Of a DNA stretch of 64,000 bases, positions 44,567 through 52,761 are shown piece by piece. The notes under the pieces are model-generated. The model did not search any database and had not been told where the DNA came from. It worked only from the letters and a program-made list of their open reading frames with translations. The translations under genes and the position numbers were made by a program. The stretch spans positions 54,517-118,516 of the forward strand of contig CANGHK010000006.1 in NCBI GenBank assembly GCA_947453625.1. The letters run 5' to 3'. The stretch is from Burkholderiales bacterium (GTDB taxonomy: Bacteria; Pseudomonadota; Gammaproteobacteria; Burkholderiales; Burkholderiaceae_C). Numbering within the stretch: position 1 is the stretch's first letter; every line of letters starts with the position of its first letter.

Positions 44567-45208
44567 TTGAAAATCGACTTCGTCTCTGATGTGTCCTGTC
44601 CCTGGTGCGCGATCGGCCTGGCCGCGCTCGAACAAGCGCTGGCGCGGGTCGGCCCCGAGATCACCGCGACGCTGCATTTCCAGCCCTTCGAGCTGAACCC
44701 GCAGATGGGCGCCGAGGGCCAGGACATCACCGAGCACCTGGGGCAGAAGTACGGCATAGACGCCGCGCAGATCGCCGCCAACAGCGAGGCCATACGCCAG
44801 CGCGGCGCGGCGCTGGGCTTCGAGTTCGGCATAGGCAAACGCAGCCGCATCTACAACACCTTCGACGCGCACCGGCTGCTGCACTGGGCCGGGCTGCAGG
44901 GCGAGGGGCCCCAGCGCGCGCTCAAGCAGGCGCTGCTCAAGGCCTACTTCACCGACGGTCGCGATCCGAGCGACCTGGCGGTGCTGCAGGCCGCGGCCCA
45001 AGCCGCCGGGCTGGACGGGCAAGCCGCCCACGAGGTGCTGGCCAGCGACCAGTTCAGCGCCGAGGTGCGCGAGGCCGAAGGCTTCTACCAGCAGCAGGGC
45101 ATACACGCGGTGCCGGCGGTGATCATCAACGACCGGCACCTGATCTCGGGCGGCCAACCGGTTGAAGTGTTCGAGCAGGCGCTGCGCCAGATCGCTGCGC
45201 AGGCCTGA
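44567..45208 (+). CDS. DsbA-family oxidoreductase (FrnE-like)
   Basis: The 213-residue thioredoxin-fold protein has active site CPWC (Cys11-Cys14) right after the first strand KIDFVSDVS and a helical insertion typical of the FrnE/2-hydroxychromene isomerase-like DsbA group; cis-Pro is in AVPAVIIND. There is no signal peptide, so it is cytoplasmic. The start is read as TTG at 44567, preceded by CTGGAG at 44555-44560; an ATG at 44516 inside the nuclease gene would add 17 residues without family character. It might function in polyketide-like or stress-related thiol chemistry; the role is unknown. Confidence 0.85.
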   Translation: MKIDFVSDVSCPWCAIGLAALEQALARVGPEITATLHFQPFELNPQMGAEGQDITEHLGQKYGIDAAQIAANSEAIRQRGAALGFEFGIGKRSRIYNTFDAHRLLHWAGLQGEGPQRALKQALLKAYFTDGRDPSDLAVLQAAAQAAGLDGQAAHEVLASDQFSAEVREAEGFYQQQGIHAVPAVIINDRHLISGGQPVEVFEQALRQIAAQA

Positions 45209-45341
45209 GGGGGCCGTCGGCACGGGCCTGCGCAACGGTGGCTGCGCGCGGCACGGCAGGGCAAGCATGGTTCTTGCATGCGTCGAATCGACCTGATTTG
45301 ACCGCCTGCATCCTCCATCCCCTTCCGTCCAGGACCCCTCC

Positions 45342-46412
45342 ATGCTGCCGAATTCCTTCACCCGCCGCGCCTTGTTGGCCACCACGCTGGGCATCACCCT
45401 GGCGGCCTCGTTGCTGACCACGGGCCTGGCCCAGGCCCAGGAAACCGCCATCAAGTTCCAGCTCGACTGGCGCTTCGAAGGCCCCAGCGCCTTCTTCCTG
45501 CTGCCGGCCGCGCAAGGCCTGTTCAAGGCCGAGAAGCTGAATGTGGCGGTCGATGCCGGCAACGGCTCGGGCAATGCCGTCAACCGGGTGGCCTCGGGCG
45601 CCTACGACATGGGCTTTGCCGACATGGCCGCGCTGATGGAGTTCCACGCCAACAACCCGAGCGCGCCGAACAAGCCGGTGGCGGTGATGATGGTCTACAA
45701 CAACACGCCGGCGGCGGTGTTCTCGCTGAAGAAGTCCGGCATCAAGACGCCGGCCGATCTGGCGGGCAAGAAGCTGGGCGCGCCGGTGTTCGATGCCGGA
45801 CGCCGCGGCTTTCCTATCTTCCAGAAGGCCAACGGCATAGGCGCGGTGAACTGGGTCAGCATGGACCCGGCACTGCGCGAGACCATGCTGGCCAAGGGCG
45901 ACGTGGACGCGATCACCGGCTTCTACTTCACCAGCCTGCTCAACCTGGAGGCGCGCGGCGTCAAGGCCGAGGAGGTCGCGGTGCAGCTTTTTCCGCAGTA
46001 CGGCGTCAAGCTCTACGGCAACGCGATCATCAGCAGCGAGGAGTTCCTGAAGAAGAACCCCGAGGCCGTCAAAGGCTTTCTGCGCGCCTTCGCCAAGGGC
46101 GCCAAGGCGGTGATCCAGGACCCCAAGGCCGCCACCGCCAGCGTCAAGGAGCGCGACGGCATCGTCAACGCCGAGCTCGAGGAGCGCCGGCTGCGGCTGG
46201 CGATCGAATCGGCCATCGCCACGCCCGACGCCAGGGCCGAGGGCTTCGGCGCGGTGTCGGGCCCGCGCCTGGCGCTGATGGCCAGCCAGGTGGCCGACGC
46301 CTATGCCACCAAGGGCCGCATCAACCCCGACGCGGTCTGGAACGGCGGCTTCCTGCCCAGCGCGGCCGAACGCGACATCTTCGCGCTGGCCAAGCCGGCG
46401 GCGAAGAAGTAA
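45342..46412 (+). CDS. NMT1/SsuA-type ABC transporter substrate-binding protein
   Basis: The 356-residue periplasmic protein has a signal peptide with RRALLATTLG and a cleavage region AQAQ-ET (about 31). The mature protein starts with FQLDWRFEGPSAFFL, the pattern of NMT1/THI5-like receptors for thiamine-pyrimidine precursors, nitrogenous heterocycles, sulfonates or riboflavin. It forms an operon with the ATPase and permease genes downstream. The ligand is not determined; an N-containing heterocycle would fit the flanking 8-oxoguanine deaminase and urea genes, but this is inference. Confidence 0.9.
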   Translation: MLPNSFTRRALLATTLGITLAASLLTTGLAQAQETAIKFQLDWRFEGPSAFFLLPAAQGLFKAEKLNVAVDAGNGSGNAVNRVASGAYDMGFADMAALMEFHANNPSAPNKPVAVMMVYNNTPAAVFSLKKSGIKTPADLAGKKLGAPVFDAGRRGFPIFQKANGIGAVNWVSMDPALRETMLAKGDVDAITGFYFTSLLNLEARGVKAEEVAVQLFPQYGVKLYGNAIISSEEFLKKNPEAVKGFLRAFAKGAKAVIQDPKAATASVKERDGIVNAELEERRLRLAIESAIATPDARAEGFGAVSGPRLALMASQVADAYATKGRINPDAVWNGGFLPSAAERDIFALAKPAAKK

Positions 46413-46470
46413 GCGCCCTCCCCTGGCCGGGCCGCCTGGCGCGGCCCCCTCTTGTTCAAGAAAGGCGCCG

Positions 46471-47322
46471 ATGAGCGCGTTCGTGGATTTTCACAATGTC
46501 TGGCTGGCCTACAACGACGAGTTGCTGGCGGCGGGACAGTTTGCGGTCGAAGACATCAACCTGAAGGTCGGCGAGGGTGAGTTCATCGCCATCGTCGGCC
46601 CGTCGGGCTGTGGCAAGAGCACCTTCATGAAGCTGGCCACCGGGCTGAAGCGGCCCAGCAAGGGCACGGTGATCATCGGCGGCCAGGAGGTGACCGGCCC
46701 GCTGAAGATCACCGGCATGGCCTTCCAGGCGCCCAGCCTGCTGCCCTGGCGCACCACGGTGCAGAACGTGATGCTGCCGCTGGAGATCGTCGAGCCCTAC
46801 CGCTCCAGCTTCAAGCAAAAGCGCGCCGAGTACGAGGACAAGGCGCGCCGGCTGCTGCAGAGCGTGGGTCTGGCGGGCTACGAGGACAAGTTCCCCTGGC
46901 AGCTGTCGGGCGGCATGCAGCAGCGCGCCAGCATCTGCCGGGCGCTGGTGCATGAACCCAAATTGCTGCTGCTCGACGAGCCCTTCGGCGCGCTCGACGC
47001 CTTCACCCGCGAAGAGCTGTGGTGCGCGCTGCGCGACCTGCAGGCGGCGCAGAAGTTCAACGTCATCCTGGTCACGCACGACCTGCGCGAGAGCGTGTTC
47101 CTGGCCGACACGGTGTATGTGATGAGCAAGAGCCCGGGCCGGATGGTGGTGCGGCGCGAGATCGACCTGCCGCGCCCGCGCGACCTGGAGATCACCTACA
47201 CGCCGCAGTTCACCGACATCGTGCATGAGTTGCGCGGCCATATCGGCGCGGTGCGCAACCACTTCGGCAGCAATGGCCACAGCAACAACAGCCACAAGGC
47301 GACGGCCGAGGTGCTCAAGTGA
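46471..47322 (+). CDS. ABC transporter ATPase (SsuB/TauB/NrtD type)
   Basis: The 283-residue cytoplasmic ATPase has Walker A GPSGCGKST (about 42-50), Q-loop, signature LSGGMQQRASI, Walker B LLLLDEPFGALD and the switch His in LVTHDLRESV. It drives the importer whose receptor is encoded upstream and whose permease gene overlaps its 3' end by ATGA-type coupling (4 bases). The start at 46471 is preceded by AAAGG; the reading frame is open farther upstream over the receptor gene. The C-terminal Asn/His-rich stretch (NGHSNNSHK) is unusual but short. Confidence 0.92.
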   Translation: MSAFVDFHNVWLAYNDELLAAGQFAVEDINLKVGEGEFIAIVGPSGCGKSTFMKLATGLKRPSKGTVIIGGQEVTGPLKITGMAFQAPSLLPWRTTVQNVMLPLEIVEPYRSSFKQKRAEYEDKARRLLQSVGLAGYEDKFPWQLSGGMQQRASICRALVHEPKLLLLDEPFGALDAFTREELWCALRDLQAAQKFNVILVTHDLRESVFLADTVYVMSKSPGRMVVRREIDLPRPRDLEITYTPQFTDIVHELRGHIGAVRNHFGSNGHSNNSHKATAEVLK

Positions 47323-48089
47323 TCAAGCCCAAGACGCTGGAAAGCATGTCGCCCTGGCTGCTGTTGATCGCCACGCTGCTGCTGTGGCAGGCGATCTGCT
47401 CGGTGTTCGCGGTCAGCGAATTCATCTTCCCCAGCCCGCTGCGCATCGGGCAGCAGTTGCTGGAGTTCAAGGGCGAGATCGCCAAGCATGCCTGGCGCAC
47501 CTACTGGGTGACGATGGCCGGCTTCGGCATCGCGATCGTGGTCGGCGTGCTGCTGGGTTTCCTGATCGGCAGTTCGCGGCTGGCGTACACCGCGATCTAC
47601 CCGCTGATGACCGGCTTCAACGCCCTGCCCAAGGCGGCTTTCGTGCCCATCCTGGTGGTCTGGTTCGGCATAGGCGTCGGGCCGGCGGTGCTGACGGCCT
47701 TCCTGATCTCGTTCTTCCCGATCACGGTCAACATCGCCACCGGACTGGCCACGCTCGAGCCCGAGTTGGAAGACGTGCTGCGGGTGCTGGGCGCCAAGCG
47801 CTGGGACGTGCTGGTCAAGGTTGGCCTGCCGCGCTCTATGCCCTACTTCTTCGGCTCGCTGAAGGTGGCGATCACCCTGGCCTTCGTCGGCACCACGGTC
47901 AGCGAGATGACCGCCAGCAACGAAGGCATAGGCTACCTGCTGGTCTCGGCCGGCAGCTCGATGCAGATGGGGCTGGCCTTTGCCGGCCTGGTGGTGGTGG
48001 GTGCGATGGCAATGGGCATGTACGAGCTGTTCTCGGTGCTCGAGCGGCGCATCACCGGCTGGGCGCACCGGGGCTCGAACGCGCACTGA
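47319..48089 (+). CDS. ABC transporter permease (SsuC/TauC type)
   Basis: The 256-residue inner-membrane protein has about six hydrophobic segments and the BPD-transp-1 loop with GAKRWDVLVKVGLPRSMPYF (the EAA-type motif that contacts the ATPase). It completes the three-gene importer. It is followed after 121 bp by ureD in the same direction, so ureD may be read from this operon. Confidence 0.92.
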   Translation: MIKPKTLESMSPWLLLIATLLLWQAICSVFAVSEFIFPSPLRIGQQLLEFKGEIAKHAWRTYWVTMAGFGIAIVVGVLLGFLIGSSRLAYTAIYPLMTGFNALPKAAFVPILVVWFGIGVGPAVLTAFLISFFPITVNIATGLATLEPELEDVLRVLGAKRWDVLVKVGLPRSMPYFFGSLKVAITLAFVGTTVSEMTASNEGIGYLLVSAGSSMQMGLAFAGLVVVGAMAMGMYELFSVLERRITGWAHRGSNAH

Positions 48090-48210
48090 GCGGCTCGAGT
48101 CCACCGCGAGACGCTTCAAGTCAGCGGCGGCCGCTGCAGGCCAGGCCCAAGCAACGCGCCTGGCCTAAACTGCCGCGCTTTGGCAGCGCCGGCCCGTCTC
48201 GGGCGGCAGA

Positions 48211-49059
48211 TTGCAGACAAGGGCAGGCATGGGCTGGCAAGGCCACCTTCAACTCGACTACACCCGACGCGGCGACCGCACCATCGCGCTAGACCGCCAC
48301 CACGGCCCGCTGCGCGTGCTGCAGCGGCTCTACCCCGAGGGCGACACGGTCTGCCACCAGGTGCTGGTGCACCCGCCGGGCGGCATCGTCGGCGGCGATG
48401 TGATCGAGCTCGACGCCACGCTGGCGCCCGGCAGCCATGCGCTGATCACCACCCCTGGCGCGACCCGTTTCTACCGCAGCGCCGGGCCGCTGGCGGTGCA
48501 GCAGGTGCAGGCCGAACTGGCCGAGGGTGCGCGGCTCGAATGGCTGCCGCTGGAGAGCATCGCCTACCGCCGCTGCCGGGTCGAGAACCGGCTGCGCTTC
48601 ACGCTGGCGCCGGGCGCGCAGATGATGGGCTGGGACTTGCTGGCGCTGGGCCTGCCCGCGGCCGGCGAGCCCTTCGACCAGGGCGTCTTCCTGCAGCAGC
48701 TGGCGCTGCCCGGCATGTGGCTGGAGCGCGGCCGGATCGACGGAGGCGACCGGCTGCTGATGGAGTCACCGCTGGGCCTGGCCGGCCACAGCGTGATGGC
48801 CACGCTGTGGCTGGCGGACGGTCAGGCGCTGGGCCGCGAGCGCGGCGAGCAACTGATCGACAGCGCAAGGGCGCTGATAGACGCCAGCGCCCTGCCCGCC
48901 ACCGCTGGTGTCAGCGCGCCCGACCCGTCGCTGCTGGTGTTGCGCGCGCTGGGCCACCGGGTGGAGCCGGTGATGGCCTTGCTGCAGTCCGTGTGGGCGG
49001 CCTGGCGGCAGCAGCACTGGGGTCTGGCGCCGTGCTCGCCACGGGTGTGGCGCACTTGA
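48211..49059 (+). CDS. ureD: Urease accessory protein UreD (UreH)
   Basis: The 282-residue chaperone normally forms a UreDFG complex that delivers nickel and CO2 to apo-urease. Typical segments are VLVHPPGGIVGGDVIELD (about 52-69), LITTPGATRFYRS, LPLESIAYRRCRVENRL and GWDLLALGLPAAGEPF. Length and order are intact. It is alone: the usual following genes ureABCEFG are not downstream, where a convergent glutathione transferase gene begins after 16 bp, and the urea-transport operon is on the other strand. An internal ATG at 48229 is an alternative start. Confidence 0.93.
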   Translation: MQTRAGMGWQGHLQLDYTRRGDRTIALDRHHGPLRVLQRLYPEGDTVCHQVLVHPPGGIVGGDVIELDATLAPGSHALITTPGATRFYRSAGPLAVQQVQAELAEGARLEWLPLESIAYRRCRVENRLRFTLAPGAQMMGWDLLALGLPAAGEPFDQGVFLQQLALPGMWLERGRIDGGDRLLMESPLGLAGHSVMATLWLADGQALGRERGEQLIDSARALIDASALPATAGVSAPDPSLLVLRALGHRVEPVMALLQSVWAAWRQQHWGLAPCSPRVWRT

Positions 49060-49075
49060 AGGACAACCCCCAGGT

Positions 49076-49744
49076 TCAGACGAAGGCGTAAGGTCCGCCG
49101 CGCGCCAGCGCCGCCTGGTAAGCCGGCCGCGTATGGATGCGCTTCAGGAAGGCCATCAGCCTGGGCCGGCTGGCGTCCAGCCCGGCGCGCTGGGCCGCGG
49201 CTTCGAGCGGAAAGCTCATCATGATGTCGGCCCCGCTCAACGCCGCGCCGCCAAACCATTGGCTGCGGCCCAGCTCGGCCTCCATGAAATCGAGCTGGCG
49301 TGCCAGGTTGGGCCGCGCCACCGCATCCAGCACCTTGTTGGCGATGGCGCGCGCGATGGGCTTGACGAAGAAGGGCATCGGCGCCTTGACCACCTCGTCG
49401 AAGATCAGCGTCAGCAGCAGCGGTGGCATCGCCGAGCCCTCGGCAAAGTGCAGCCAGTAGCGGTAGCGCAAGGCCTCGGGCGTGCCGGGCTGGGGCAGCA
49501 ACCGGCCATCGCCATGGCGCTCCAGCAGGTACTCGACGATCGCGCCGGTCTCGGCCACGGTGTTGTCGCCGTCGGTGATCACCGGCGACTTGCCCAGCGG
49601 GTGCACCGCCAGCAGTTCGGGCGGCGCGAGATGGGTCTTGGCGTCGCGCTGGTAATGCACGACCTCATAGGGCAGTCCCAGTTCCTCGAGCAGCCAGAGC
49701 ACGCGCTGCGAGCGCGAGTTGTTCAGGTGGTGGACGACGATCAT
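49076..49744 (-). CDS. Glutathione S-transferase
   Basis: The 222-residue cytoplasmic enzyme has an N-terminal thioredoxin-like domain (VVHHLNNSRSQRVLWLLEE at the glutathione site, cis-Pro in GKSPVITDG, ETGAIVEYL) and an all-helical C-terminal domain. The catalytic Ser is probably within NNSRS. It is of the general bacterial GST group with bulky hydrophobic residues around MPPLLLTLIFDEVV. It probably conjugates or reduces electrophiles; the substrate is unknown. It lies 8 bp after the flavoprotein gene in the same direction. Confidence 0.88.
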   Translation of the reverse strand: MIVVHHLNNSRSQRVLWLLEELGLPYEVVHYQRDAKTHLAPPELLAVHPLGKSPVITDGDNTVAETGAIVEYLLERHGDGRLLPQPGTPEALRYRYWLHFAEGSAMPPLLLTLIFDEVVKAPMPFFVKPIARAIANKVLDAVARPNLARQLDFMEAELGRSQWFGGAALSGADIMMSFPLEAAAQRAGLDASRPRLMAFLKRIHTRPAYQAALARGGPYAFV

Positions 49745-49752
49745 CGGCAGCC

Positions 49753-51069
49753 TCAGGAATCAGCGGTGCCGGGATTGTGACGCGCCAGCACCCCGGCCGC
49801 GGCGGCCCGCCCGCTGGCCAGGCTGGCGCTGAGCAGGTAGCCGCCGGTGGGCGCCTCCCAGTCGATCATCTCGCCGGCGCAGAACACGCCCGGCAGCGCC
49901 CGCAGCATCGCGTGCTCATCCAGCGCCTCGAAGCGCACGCCGCCGGCGCTGCTGATGGCCTCGGCAATCGGCCGCGCGGCAACCAGGCGCAGTGGCCAGG
50001 CCTTCAGGGCGCGCGCCAGCGCCTCGGGTTCGTGGGCCACCAGCGCCGTCAGTTGCTCGGCGCTGTACTGCTCGCGCAGCAGCGCGGCCTTGACGCCGTC
50101 CAGCCCGGCGTGCTCCTTCAGGTGATTGGGCAGCGAGCGCGCACCCCGGCCCTTGGCCAGCGCGGCGGCCAACTGCGCCACGCTGCGCCCGGGCAGCAGG
50201 TCGATCTGCACGCTGGCCTGGCCGTCGCGCGCGATGGCCTCGCGCAGCCGGGCCGACGCCGCGTAGACCAGGCTGCCCTCGACGCCGCCGGCGGTGATGA
50301 CGAATTCGCCGGGGCGGTCGAAGGGCTGGCCCTGGCCATCGTCGAAACACAGCCGCACCGTCTTCATTGGCGCACCGGCAAAACGCTGGGCGAAATAAGG
50401 GCTCCAGGCGACGTCGAAACCGCAGTTGGCGGGCTGCAGCGGCGCCAGGTCCACGCCCCGTCCGGCCAGCCAGGGCACCCAGGCGCCGTCGCTGCCGAGC
50501 TGCGGCCAACTCGCGCCGCCCAGCGCCAACACCACCGCCTCCACCGCGTCGGCAGCGTCAGCCGGCAACACGCGCTCACCCACGGGCGAGGCCAAGCGCA
50601 GCGTCGTCGGCGCATCGTCCGGCTGCCAGCCCAGCCAGCGGTGGTGCATGTGCAGCCGCAGGCCGGTCGCGCGCAGCCGGTGCAGCCAGGCCCGCAGCAG
50701 CGGCGCGGCCTTCATCTCGGCCGGGAACACCCGGCCGGAACTGCCGACGAAGGTGGACACGCCCAGTCCCGCGGCCCAGTCGCGCAGGTCTTGCGGGCTG
50801 AATGCCGCCAGCCAGGGGGCGACCTGGTCAGCGCGCGCCGCGTAACGGCCGACGAAGGCCTCTATTGCCTCGCTGTGCGTCAGGTTCAGGCCGCCCTTGC
50901 CGGCGAGCAGGAACTTGCGGCCCACCGAGGGCATGGCATCGAACAGGTCGACGCTGGCGCCGCCTTGCAGCAGCGCCTCGGCGGCCATCAGGCCGGCAGG
51001 ACCGCCGCCGATGATGGCGACCCGCAGGGGTGGCGCTGGAACAGGGGATGCAGATGGGGTGGAAGTCAT
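49753..51069 (-). CDS. HI0933/YhiN-family FAD-dependent flavoprotein
   Basis: The 438-residue protein has an N-terminal dinucleotide-binding motif IIGGGPAGLMAAEALL (about 19-34), the HI0933 signature GRKFLLAGKGGLNLTHSE (about 50-67), VLALGGASWPQLGSDGAW and, near the end, CAGEMIDWEAPTGGYLLSAS for FAD. The TIGR03862 subgroup fits the sequence. Biochemical function is not established for this family. It is downstream of urtE in the same direction but 87 bp apart and probably a separate unit with the GST gene. Confidence 0.88.
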   Translation of the reverse strand: MTSTPSASPVPAPPLRVAIIGGGPAGLMAAEALLQGGASVDLFDAMPSVGRKFLLAGKGGLNLTHSEAIEAFVGRYAARADQVAPWLAAFSPQDLRDWAAGLGVSTFVGSSGRVFPAEMKAAPLLRAWLHRLRATGLRLHMHHRWLGWQPDDAPTTLRLASPVGERVLPADAADAVEAVVLALGGASWPQLGSDGAWVPWLAGRGVDLAPLQPANCGFDVAWSPYFAQRFAGAPMKTVRLCFDDGQGQPFDRPGEFVITAGGVEGSLVYAASARLREAIARDGQASVQIDLLPGRSVAQLAAALAKGRGARSLPNHLKEHAGLDGVKAALLREQYSAEQLTALVAHEPEALARALKAWPLRLVAARPIAEAISSAGGVRFEALDEHAMLRALPGVFCAGEMIDWEAPTGGYLLSASLASGRAAAAGVLARHNPGTADS

Positions 51070-51155
51070 GGCGTCGAGTCTAGTGCTGCGCCCCGGAGAT
51101 TTCGAAACATGAAACCGCGCCTTCGACCCGATGGGCGCTCAATCCAAGTTGGGGC

Positions 51156-51860
51156 TCAGATCGACACCCGCTCGCGCACCCCGTCAGCCACCATGTCGGC
51201 ACCGAGGCCGCGGGCGATGATCTCGCCGCGCTCCATCACCAGGTACTGGTCGGCCAGTTCGGCGGCAAAGTCGTAGTACTGCTCGACCAGTATCACGGCC
51301 ATGCGCTGGCCGTTCATGCCTTTGTCGGCCAGCATCCGGATCACCCGGCCGATGTCCTTGATGATGCTGGGCTGTATGCCCTCGGTGGGCTCGTCCAGGA
51401 TCAGCAACTTGGGGCCAGCGGCCAGCGCGCGGGCGATCGCCAGTTGCTGCTGCTGGCCGCCCGACAAGTCACCGCCGCGGCGCTTGAGCATCTGCTTGAG
51501 CACCGGAAACAGTTCGAACAACTCGGCCGGTATCGCCGTGCCGCCGGGCTTGACCGCCTGCCCCATGCGCAGGTTGTCCTCGACCGTCAGGCGCGAGAAG
51601 ATCTCGCGCCCCTGCGGCACATAGCCCACGCCGCGGCGCACCCGCTCGTAAGGCGTGGCGCGGGTGATGTCGGCGCCGTCCAGCGCCACCGTGCCGGTCT
51701 TGACCGGCACCACGCCCATCAAGCTCTTGAGCAGCGTGGTCTTGCCCACGCCGTTGCGGCCCAGCACCACCGTCACCTCGCCGATGCGGGCCTCGAAACC
51801 GAGACCGCGCAGGATATGGCTGCCGCCGTAGTACTGGTTCAGGCCTTCGACCTTCAACAT
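51156..51860 (-). CDS. urtE: Urea ABC transporter ATPase UrtE
   Basis: The 234-residue LivF-like ATPase has Walker A GRNGVGKTT (about 34-42), signature LSGGQQQQLAIARAL and Walker B LLILDEPTEGIQPSII. The sequence starts MLKVEGLNQYYGGSHIL, typical for UrtE. With UrtD it energises high-affinity urea uptake. It is the last gene of the urtABCDE operon and begins 13 bp after urtD. Confidence 0.95.
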   Translation of the reverse strand: MLKVEGLNQYYGGSHILRGLGFEARIGEVTVVLGRNGVGKTTLLKSLMGVVPVKTGTVALDGADITRATPYERVRRGVGYVPQGREIFSRLTVEDNLRMGQAVKPGGTAIPAELFELFPVLKQMLKRRGGDLSGGQQQQLAIARALAAGPKLLILDEPTEGIQPSIIKDIGRVIRMLADKGMNGQRMAVILVEQYYDFAAELADQYLVMERGEIIARGLGADMVADGVRERVSI

Positions 51861-51873
51861 GGTGGCGTTCTCG

Positions 51874-52761
51874 TCATCGGCCGAGGTAAACCTCGACGAC
51901 CTTCTGGTTGTTCTGCACCTCGGACAACAGCCCCTCGGCCAGCACGCTGCCCTCGTGCAGCACGGTGACCTTCTTGCGGCCTTGCGTGAGCTGGTCGACG
52001 AACTTCATGTCGTGCTCGACCACCACCAGCGAATGCTTGCCTTCGAGCGACAGGAAGAGCTCGGCGGTGCGCTCGGTCTCCTCGTCGGTCATGCCGGCCA
52101 CCGGCTCGTCGAGCAGCAGCAGCTTGGGGTCTTGCATCAACAGCATGCCGATCTCCAGCCACTGCTTCTGGCCATGGCTGAGCAGACCGGCGCTGCGCTG
52201 GGCCTGGCCGCGCAGGTGGATGACGCCCAGGGTCTCGGCGATGCGGTCGAGCTGGGCGCCCGACAGGCGCGAGAACAGCGAGGCCCGCACCCGGCGGTCG
52301 TCGGCCAGCGCGAGCTCGAGGTTCTCGAACACGCTCAGTTCCTCGTAGACCGTGGGCTTCTGGAACTTGCGGCCTATGCCGACCTGGGCGATCTCGGGCT
52401 CGCTCAGGCGCAGCAAGTCTATGGTCGAGCCGAAGAAGGCCCGTCCGCTGTCCGGCCTGGTCTTGCCGGTGATGCAGTCCATCATCGTCGTCTTGCCGGC
52501 ACCGTTGGGGCCGATGATGCAGCGCAGCTCGCCCAGGTTGACCGTCAACGTCAGCGCGTTCAGCGCCTTGAATCCGTCGAAGCTGACCGTGATGTCGTCC
52601 AGGTAGAGCGCCACGCCCTGGGTGAAATCGGCCACACCTATCTTGTTGATGCGGCCGAAGGCGGCGTCCCGGCCACCGCTGGCGGTGCCGGTGGCCGCCT
52701 GCTGTCTGGCCGCCAAGGCCGCGCGGCGCCTGGCGCCCTCTTCCATCAGATCGGGCGTCAT
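51874..52761 (-). CDS. urtD: Urea ABC transporter ATPase UrtD
   Basis: The 295-residue LivG-like ATPase has Walker A GPNGAGKTT, the UrtD-type DCITGKTRPDSG, signature LSHGQKQWLEIG and Walker B LLLLDEPVAGM. It has an N-terminal extension of about 45 residues rich in Ala/Arg (EEGARRRAALAARQQAA) before VALYLDDITVSFDG, longer than in many UrtD proteins. The start at 52761 overlaps the urtC stop (ATGA). It works with UrtE on the UrtBC permease. Confidence 0.93.
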   Translation of the reverse strand: MTPDLMEEGARRRAALAARQQAATGTASGGRDAAFGRINKIGVADFTQGVALYLDDITVSFDGFKALNALTLTVNLGELRCIIGPNGAGKTTMMDCITGKTRPDSGRAFFGSTIDLLRLSEPEIAQVGIGRKFQKPTVYEELSVFENLELALADDRRVRASLFSRLSGAQLDRIAETLGVIHLRGQAQRSAGLLSHGQKQWLEIGMLLMQDPKLLLLDEPVAGMTDEETERTAELFLSLEGKHSLVVVEHDMKFVDQLTQGRKKVTVLHEGSVLAEGLLSEVQNNQKVVEVYLGR

